In this document: positions 59,801 to 64,000 of the stretch, one piece after another
How the letters are laid out: each line of letters opens with the position of its first letter
Numbering within the stretch: position 1 is the first letter of the stretch
Assembly: GCF_040436345.1 (NCBI RefSeq)
Contig: NC_133232.1
Location: 17,372,720 to 17,436,719 of the forward strand
DNA: 64,000 nucleotides
Direction: 5' to 3'
From: Pagrus major
Taxonomy: Eukaryota > Chordata > Actinopteri > Spariformes > Sparidae
Made by a program: the position numbers and the translations under genes
The notes under the pieces: generated by a model
Told to the model about the DNA's origin: nothing
Database searches by the model: none
What the model saw: only the letters and a program-made list of their open reading frames with translations

Positions 59801-62800
59801 GGCATGGAGACTGAGGGTGTTGTCCTGGAGATAAAAGAGGAGGAGAAGAAAAATGATGGAGAAGATTTAGAGGTAAAAGAAGAAGAGGAGGTGAAGGAAG
59901 AGGTGGATGAGCCTGTCAGTTATCAGGCTGCTCCTGCTGGTTCCCACCTGTCAGACCAGACCAACGAGGAAGAGGAAGATGTTGCCGCTTTGAGCATGAG
60001 CAGTCCTTGTCAAGATGTTGAAGAAAAGGAAAAAGTTGAAGAAAACGAAGAAGAAGAAGAAGCAGTGGAGGAGGAAGAAGAACAAGTGGTTGGACAATTC
60101 AGTCAACATGGTGTAAGTGTCTTTGATTTCTTTGTGATACGCAGTATGAAGCAGTAAAGTTACAGGTTACAGTCATGTGAGCCATTGCCAAAATAAAAAT
60201 ATTGACTATAGTTGCTTTATGTCAAACAAGTGTGGAGAAAGGACTGTCTGTAAATGACTCGTACAGTTTTTGACCACTAAGCTCTTTTCTTATTTTCCTT
60301 TCTTCTTTGTCTTTCAGCAAAAAGAGGAAGAAGAGAGAGAGGAGGCCGAGGAAGTCAAACCCGAGGAACCAAATGATCTGCTTACAGAAAACACTGTCAA
60401 CCAGGCAGGGGAAGGAGGGAGAGGAGGAGAAGAAGAAGAAGAGAGTGAGGGTGAGGAGGAGGCGATAGAGCTGGAGAAGGAGCCCGAGGCGGAAGAGGAG
60501 GGACGGGAGAAGATGGAAGAGGACGACGAAGAGGTGGGGGTGGAGGAGGCAAAGGAGAGAGTAGAGGAGGCAGAGGAAGCGGTAGAGGACGAGAGGGAGG
60601 AAGCAGAAGAGATGACGGAGGTGCTTCCTGGTGCAGCAGATGAAGGAGTCCAAATGGTTTTGTCGGAAGCGGATGAGGGTGTGGATGTTGTGGTTGGAGA
60701 TGACTCTGTACACAGCACGCAACACACAAATGATGACGAAATCCCCGCCGAACTGGGAGATCAGGTCTCTGCTGTCGTGCACGAGAGTCAGGAAGCTTCC
60801 AGTCAAAGCTTTGGAGAAGAGGGAGTGGAGGAAGGCGTAGAGATCGACCACATGGAACAGAAAACAGACCAAGAGGAGGAGGGTGAAGCGAGCCAACCTG
60901 ATGCAGATCAAACTGAACAAGATGTGGAGCAGGAGGGTGGAGAAGTACCGCATTTGGACATGAAGCAAGTGGAAGTAGATCCAATTGAAGCCACAGAACA
61001 AGCGTCCAAGCCTCCTTCTTTGTCTCTGCCAGAGTCCCAATATGAGACTCAGCCACAAGAGAGTGGAGCGATCTCTCCCAGTAAGACCAGCACCACCACT
61101 CTCCACATAAACCTGCTCTCTCCAAGCAAAGACAAAGCCAAATCTTTCTTTCAACAGTCCCCAACTTCTGCACATCCCAGAGAAAATGAGACACCATCTC
61201 ATGACGTTGCAGCCACAGAAGAAGAACCAGCTGAGTGTGTGGAAAGAGTAGAAGAAGAAAAACAGTCCTCCCTGGAAGAGGAAGCTTCACCTCCTGCCTT
61301 TTCTGAGAAAACAGACCAACAGCCGTCTAGCGGTTCAGATCAGAGTAAAGTCCGCTTCACTATCACCCCCGCCTGGCAGAGATCCATCTCTGTAGAAGAC
61401 GTCAAAGAGAGTTCGACTCCTCCCTCCTCCCCACCCGCCTTCGACTCCGCCGTCACAGGACCTGGAGCTGTGAAGGTGGAGGCTACAGTTAAGACGGACC
61501 CCGAAGTGAAAGCAGAGCCAGCGAGTCCGGCCAAGGTTGAACTGTTGTTGAGTCCTGGTAGAGTGAGGAACACAGGGACCACAACAGCCAAACAACAGAG
61601 CAACACAGCATCGCCTCCATCCCCCATTAAAACTCAGACCTCAGCTGCTGCGGGCTCAGAAGGTAAGGATGCTGAGCGGGGTCAAAGGTTGGCCTGTTTT
61701 AGACCTAAAATTATTTCCAGTCATGTTTTCTGTTGTCTTTTCACTACAAGCAACGAAAGTAGTCTGTTCTTAGTCATGTGAGGTTATTTTGCTGTTGAAG
61801 TTAAGATAAAGTTAAACCACAGACTAACTTTTCCACATACAGAGAGCGCCGTCGTAGTGGAGGGAAACCCCGACAATCCATTTGGAGTTCGGCTGAGGAA
61901 GACGTCTGTTCTGCACCGCTTCAGCTCGGAGGAGGAAAACACAGAGGTGATTACTTTTGTTGATTTTACTTTTGTTACTTTGTTACAATTATTTTGTTTT
62001 CAGCTGCAGCGGGCAGCTTTTTCCAGCACAAAAGCTCTAAAACACCACTGACCGTATCAAATATGGACTGAGCTTCAAAGTTTGAAAAGTGAAGCCGACA
62101 CAGCAGTGCCTCAAACCTTCATTCTTTCTAAATGCCAGCAGGGGGCGACTCCACTGGTTCCAAAAAGAAGTCTGACTGTATTTAAGCTTATGAGAAACTG
62201 ACCCTACTTCTCACTTGATCCATTACTTCAGTAAACAGTTCCCTCATGAGTTTTTGGTCTCAACCTCTGGTTTCAAGTCTCCTTCAATACAGCACGATGT
62301 TCGCTCAGTAAATTATAGTCAAAGTTGGAGTAAAATAGACGATGGAGCAGGGTATGCTTTGGGATGTGGCTACCTTGTGATTGACATGGCGCTAACACAG
62401 CTTGTCCTCGGGTTCTTAGTCAAATTCAATCAGGATATGGTCACATCTGGCTCCCAGGAAACAAGATGGCGAACACTATAATGCCAAAGTCAAAACTCCA
62501 AAACAGTAGTCTACAAATCAGTGGGTTAACAAAAGCCAAGTGTCAGTGTTGTATTTATGGTTTGTCTCTGCTGCCCCCAAGTGGCCGAAAATAATTTCAT
62601 GCAGCCGTAAAGGTGTTTAATATTGAATTTTGTATTTATTTCCTGATTTTTCAGCCTCCCACTGAGTCACCTGCTCAACAAAGCAGCTGTAAAGTCGACT
62701 CACAGCAGCCAGTCAGTGTAAAGCCCACCTTAAGTCCGCCAGTCAGCAACAAGCCCGCCCTCCCTAAGAAACCAGATGTGCATGGAGACACCGCAGGGAA

Positions 62801-63061
62801 AAACAAGCGCATCTCAGGTGTGTATGCACACATAAACACACAGCATTTCCTCACAAACTGATCTTCCTAAGTGCACAAGGCTTACAGGACAAAAGTAAAT
62901 AGCTCCTGATTCCCACTGTGTTATTGATTCAGACCCAGCTGCAGCTCGTGGTGTTTCTGCTGGATCCGACTCTCCCAGCTGGATCTCTGTGGCCAAACAG
63001 AAACAGAAGATCTATAAAGAAAACTCGCTGGAGGAGATTGCTGTCAAGAAGGTAATCTGGA

Positions 63062-63121
<60 letters not shown>

Positions 63122-63465
63122 ACATGTACATGGGCGTCCACTTCCTATGAGAAGCAGAATATATCAGTTACAGTGACTGACATGATGACAGGCAGAAAAG
63201 ACATTTCAAATGTTTAGGTTTGATTCTCCAGCAGTGGTTCAGATTTGCACTTGGATGGTGTGATTGTACTTCCTGTTTTGGTCTTCTTATTTTCCCCCTG
63301 CTTCCATGTGTTTACAGTACATCAGCACACATTTCAGTATAATTGACTGTACTGCTCTTTGTCATCAGGAGGACCAAGAGAGGAAGAGTTCACTGCCGAT
63401 GTATGTCAGCTCAGCTGTGAGCAGAGAGCACAGCACCAAAACAGCTGAGTCCACCACTGGCAAAG
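28636..63465 (+). CDS. cracdl: CRACD/CRACDL (KIAA1211-family) actin regulator, partial
   Basis: Homologue of capping-protein-inhibiting regulators of actin dynamics. Fifteen coding exons join in frame: 28636-28670, 43955-44037, 49360-49534, 50446-50572, 52969-53109, 53212-53271, 57858-58013, 58331-58433, 59212-59503, 59593-60112, 60318-61662, 61843-61946, 62655-62817, 62933-63051, 63369-63465. The last ends on a G|GTCAG donor, so the gene continues outside. In 1173 codons: basic KKKSKFQTFKKFFARKKRK (41-59), SKALSHDSVF (105-114), GKVKSLQ, SEDDGLPCSPPE, LDNSAAKHKL (236-245), a Glu-rich centre (about 294-700), KVRFTITPAW (908-917), NPFGVRLRKTS (1024-1034) and SWISVAKQKQK (1117-1127). The N-terminal blocks match this family, which carries an uncharacterised N-terminal domain in both vertebrate paralogues. 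SEDDGLP.SPPE favours CRACDL over CRACD from memory; the paralogue is unsettled. The capping-protein-interaction motif is not seen in the visible part. Confidence 0.88.
29935..30196. mobile_element. 262-bp TTAA-flanked MITE
   Basis: TTAA at both ends and terminal inverted repeats AGTTGCTGTAAG / CTTACAGCAACT. The interior includes an AAACCAATCAGGACAGAG block. Not homologous inside to the other MITEs in the window. Confidence 0.8.
33100..33205. repeat. Polypurine tract
   Basis: About 100 bases of GA-rich sequence with few pyrimidines. No coding potential. Confidence 0.6.
33603..34055 (-). mobile_element. MITE family 1, copy 4
   Basis: Starts at TTAA with AGGGACCCTATGTAACAATT and ends in a worn TTTTACATATTGCATGTAAAA. 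It carries GCTAACTAGCTCAGGTAGC, GTCCGGACTGGG and the palindrome GTTAGCATGCTAAC in the inverted order. About 100 bases longer than other copies, from an internal insertion at its left. Confidence 0.7.
35820..36070 (+). mobile_element. MITE family 1, copy 5
   Basis: TTAA ends; termini AGGTGCAATATGTAGGAATT / AGTTCTTACATATTGCACCT. Contains GTTAGCATGCTAACCAGCTAGCCCT. Shorter than copy 2 because of an internal deletion. Confidence 0.85.
38520..38832. repeat. Polypyrimidine tract
   Basis: Over 300 bases of CT-rich low-complexity sequence (TCTCTC, CCTCCC, TTTCTG). The long Ser/Leu/Pro open frames across it follow from composition. Confidence 0.7.
38836..38885 (+). other. Exon-like segment, possible alternative exon
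   Basis: A 50-base stretch lies between a strong polypyrimidine-AG acceptor (..CTTCTCATAG) and a GTCAGT donor. It begins with ATG and reads MKRRMSPWGAGFGSGH, leaving phase 2, which would join 43955 in frame (..HSSDSAAMASG). As an internal exon after 28670 it would introduce an immediate TGA, so it works only as an alternative start or a poison exon. The pyrimidine tract is itself low complexity, so chance is likely. Confidence 0.2.
38957..39311 (-). mobile_element. MITE family 1, copy 6
   Basis: TTAA ends; termini AGGTGCAGTATGTAAAAATT / ATATTCTTACATCTTGCACCT. Contains AGTTAGCTCAGTTAGCC and GTCCGGACCGGGAG in inverted order relative to copy 2. Confidence 0.85.
40184..40206. repeat. Short (GT)n tract
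   Basis: GT units interrupted by TTT. Confidence 0.7.
41245..41402 (-). mobile_element. tRNA-derived SINE
   Basis: On the minus strand the head reads GTAGCTCAGTTGGTGGAG, a clear tRNA A-box, and GGATTTGAATCAGA about 55 bases on is a worn B-box. The body GCATGTCAATGTCTCTCTCCCCAC and an A-rich tail follow. Similar elements with an ACCAACTGAGCTAC end are abundant in fish. It is not a functional tRNA: no acceptor stem or anticodon arm closes. Confidence 0.75.
42950..43300. repeat. Dispersed fish repeat with GGTCAAAGGTCAAGG block
   Basis: It contains GAATGCAATAACATAAGAACGCTGCGAGG, a CAAATTTTGGTACAAATGTCCACT-type block, and CATAGGTCAAAGGTCAAGGCCACTATGACCTCA. This series is characteristic of a very common teleost repeat. 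Two GGTCA direct repeats also look like nuclear-receptor half sites. Confidence 0.6.
43523..43600. repeat. Retroposon tail-like repeat
   Basis: A CAGTTTATTTATATAGCACATTTAAAAACAGCAG block followed by AACCAAAGTGCTTTCCAA, a common fish SINE/LINE 3' segment, lies 355 bases before the coding exon at 43955. Confidence 0.55.
43955..44037 (+). CDS. cracdl: Second coding exon, with internal start at 43971
   Basis: Begins after CTCACAGCAG, a tandem NAGNAG acceptor. Use of the second AG (exon start 43958) removes one residue (NSDS becomes NDS) without changing frame. The ATG at 43971 sits in GCTGCCATGG, an ideal Kozak context, and MASGPPDVTANQEPAEVVEE resembles the usual N-terminus of the family. It is the probable start when an upstream non-coding exon is used. 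Confidence 0.8.
45563..45711. repeat. (CA)n tracts
   Basis: Two CA runs about 90 bases apart, the second interrupted by CACGCACGCA and AAACACACAGA variants. Confidence 0.85.
48185..48475 (+). mobile_element. LINE 3'-end relic
   Basis: Translation reads DNSHPATVCSPIW, then QKIQKYPLLYQQTTEQAAVRLIMNSS, matching the post-RT pattern DxxHPxxxLFxLLPSGxRYRSIRCRTxRLQSSFFPxAVRLxN of CR1/Rex1-like LINEs, with frameshifts. It ends near AATAAACC. It shares the TLHHK ending with the relic at 19.2 kb. Confidence 0.65.
49360..49534 (+). CDS. cracdl: Exon with basic KKKSKFQTFKKFF motif
   Basis: A 175-bp exon encoding the Lys-rich, aromatic-spaced motif (residues 41-59) that is the most conserved N-terminal block of CRACD-type proteins, then a Ser/Asn-rich linker. 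The basic cluster could bind membrane or act as a nuclear signal; this is inferred from composition. It enters in phase 1 and leaves in phase 2. Confidence 0.9.
50573..52968 (+). other. Intron 4 of the actin-regulator gene
   Basis: No exon or named transposon seen. It contains the composite poly-C/CA/CG tract at 52514-52585. Confidence 0.5.
52514..52585. repeat. Poly-C run joined to (CA)n and (CG)n
   Basis: About 21 C residues run directly into about 12 CA units and then CGCGCGCACGCACACACGCACG. Alternating purine-pyrimidine sequence with CG steps is prone to Z-DNA; the C/G run can form other unusual structures. Confidence 0.9.
53550..53761. mobile_element. 212-bp MITE with 28-bp inverted ends
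   Basis: The left end begins CGGCAGACATTTTGACTTGT and continues CAAAGCAG. The right end is its reverse complement (CTGCTTTGACAAGTCAAAGT, then GTCTGCCG) with one mismatch. No coding content. Target duplication is not clear, so the superfamily is open. Confidence 0.8.
55670..55990. repeat. Degenerate minisatellite, AGACACA-rich
   Basis: Many imperfect units of the form ACAAAGAGACACA..ACTACC, roughly 20-35 bases each. It leaves Cys/Val/Leu-rich or Thr/Lys/Gln-rich open frames that are not genes. Preceded by GGGGCCTTAGGTGTCAGGGGGCCCC (about 55591-55616). Confidence 0.7.
56623..56712. repeat. (TG)45 microsatellite
   Basis: Ninety uninterrupted bases of TG, the longest pure dinucleotide tract in the window. 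A (CA) tract at 56824-56862 lies 112 bases downstream and can pair with it. Confidence 0.98.
56824..56862. repeat. (CA)n microsatellite
   Basis: CA units with two CG interruptions, preceded by a CTCTCT run. Confidence 0.95.
58434..59211 (+). other. AT-rich intron 8 of the actin-regulator gene
   Basis: Unusually AT-rich, with many ATTTAAAT- and AAATGAAA-like words. No exon or named element. Confidence 0.5.
59212..61662 (+). CDS. cracdl: Acidic Glu-rich central exons
   Basis: Exons 59212-59503, 59593-60112 and 60318-61662 encode about 720 residues. Long runs of Glu with Val, Asp, Lys and Ala (for example EEEEEEVEEEQP and EEEEEAVEEEEEQ) dominate to about nt 60620 and give a highly charged, probably extended or partly helical region. 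The remainder of the 1345-bp exon is Ser/Pro/Glu-rich, with repeated SPSK, SPAK and SPGR sites, likely phosphorylated, and the conserved KVRFTITPAW. The DNA is a purine-rich GAG/GAA imperfect repeat, so unit number may vary between individuals or species. Confidence 0.88.
61843..63465 (+). CDS. cracdl: Conserved C-terminal exons of the actin regulator
   Basis: Exons 61843-61946, 62655-62817, 62933-63051 and 63369-63465 encode NPFGVRLRKTSVLHRFSSEE, then KPALPKKPDV, then SPSWISVAKQKQKIYKENSLEEI, then a Ser-rich tail. The first and third blocks are compact and have few low-complexity residues, so they are the likely functional or protein-binding parts. The frame is open across the last donor at 63465; the stop codon is outside the window. 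Confidence 0.88.
62090..62570 (+). repeat. Long dispersed repeat, copy B
   Basis: Contains GCCAGCAGGGGGCGACTCCACTGGTT, TTAAGCTTATGAGAAA and AGCAGGGTATGCTTTGGGATGTGG, matching the reverse complement of 19.80-20.26 kb. It lies in the intron between exons ending 61946 and starting 62655 and ends before that acceptor. Confidence 0.6.
63063..63119. repeat. (TG)n microsatellite next to an exon
   Basis: About 28 units starting 11 bases after the donor of the exon ending at 63051. UG-rich RNA this close to a 5' splice site can bind CELF/TDP-43-type factors; an effect on splicing is inferred only. Confidence 0.97.
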
Positions 63466-63479
63466 GTCAGAACAAAACA

Positions 63480-63481
<2 letters not shown>

Positions 63482-63538
<57 letters not shown>
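63482..63538. repeat. (CA)n microsatellite next to an exon
   Basis: About 28 units beginning 16 bases after the donor at 63465. It is the complement of the TG tract in the preceding intron, so the two transcript segments could pair across the exon at 63369-63465. Confidence 0.97.
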
Positions 63539-63544
<6 letters not shown>

Positions 63545-64000
63545 ACGGTCATGTGAGACTTGAAAGTGTGTATTCAGCTCAACATGCTGAATCACTGTAC
63601 AGTAAAAGTACACTAACCGTCACCTTCCTGCTGTTTATTCTGTACCTGAACTTGTTGCATGCAAATAAAGCTTTTCACTGCTGCAATGCTGCCCTCATCT
63701 GGCCAAACTGTGCTACTGCAACTGACCCAACACAATTCGATTCACCTCACATTTTATCATTCATACTGTTGTTCTCTGAGGTCCATGATGTTTCAATTAC
63801 TCACAGGTGACAGCTGGTTCACACATATATTAATTGGTCAAGATTACAGTCTATCAGAAATACAGTTGTGAAGTTCTGCAGAGGAATTTTAAAAAAAATT
63901 ACAAATTGGATATGTCAGAAGAGGAAAACAGTGCTGGTCCTGAGTAGGCTATGAAGAGGCAAAACAGTATTATCTATTACATATTATTGAGCTATTCCAT
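63539..64000 (+). other. Start of a further intron of the actin-regulator gene
   Basis: No exon seen before the window ends. Composition is ordinary AT-rich intron. Confidence 0.5.

Noticed and set aside
60222..61290. Long minus-strand open frames of 326 and 297 codons
   Set aside because: They are exactly antisense to the Glu-rich exon. GAG/GAA codons read as CTC/TTC on the other strand and rarely give stops, so Leu/Phe/Ser/Pro-rich frames are expected.
1..64000. CRISPR array, phage, defence system or other prokaryotic-style cassette
   Set aside because: No regularly spaced repeats or dense unspliced genes. All genes found are spliced vertebrate genes.

Overview
The window is vertebrate nuclear DNA, most likely from a ray-finned fish, probably a percomorph. 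It holds compact GT-AG split genes with intact vertebrate orthologues, very long CA/GT microsatellites, short TTAA-flanked MITEs, a tRNA-derived SINE and relics of CR1/Rex-like LINEs. There are no operons, CRISPR arrays, rRNAs or functional tRNA genes. Lineage is inferred from gene and repeat character, not from a search.

Three protein-coding genes can be reconstructed exon by exon. (1) Minus strand, about 0.8-11.0 kb: ids, lysosomal iduronate 2-sulfatase. It has 12 or 13 coding exons and an intact sulfatase active site; the part that is one last exon in human is divided into four or five here. (2) Plus strand, 12.0-14.5 kb: dcps, the scavenger mRNA decapping enzyme (HIT family), 6 coding exons and 331 aa. 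It is head-to-head with ids, with about 1.06 kb between the start codons. (3) Plus strand, 28.6 kb to beyond the right edge: a CRACD/CRACDL (KIAA1211-family) actin regulator. Fifteen coding exons are visible and join in frame for 1173 codons. The gene has a short basic N-terminal motif, a very large glutamate-rich centre and conserved C-terminal blocks, and it runs off the window.

The rest is intergenic (14.5-28 kb) and intronic (28.7-44 kb and smaller introns). Its recognisable content is repeats. One TTAA-flanked MITE family is present in six copies in 23 kb, two of them adjacent and inverted. Three unrelated MITEs have clear inverted ends. There are LINE 3'-end relics at 5.5, 14.0, 19.2 and 48.3 kb, a SINE at 41.3 kb, a degenerate minisatellite at 55.7 kb and many dinucleotide tracts. 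Much of the remaining sequence shows nothing I can name.

The genes do not form a pathway: ids degrades heparan and dermatan sulfate in lysosomes, dcps clears cap remnants after 3'-5' mRNA decay, and the third gene regulates actin capping. I found no convincing new biological system. The best leads are alternative N-termini of the actin regulator, the split 3' end of ids with two possible C-termini, the MITE cluster and a perfect 28-bp palindrome at 26.56 kb.
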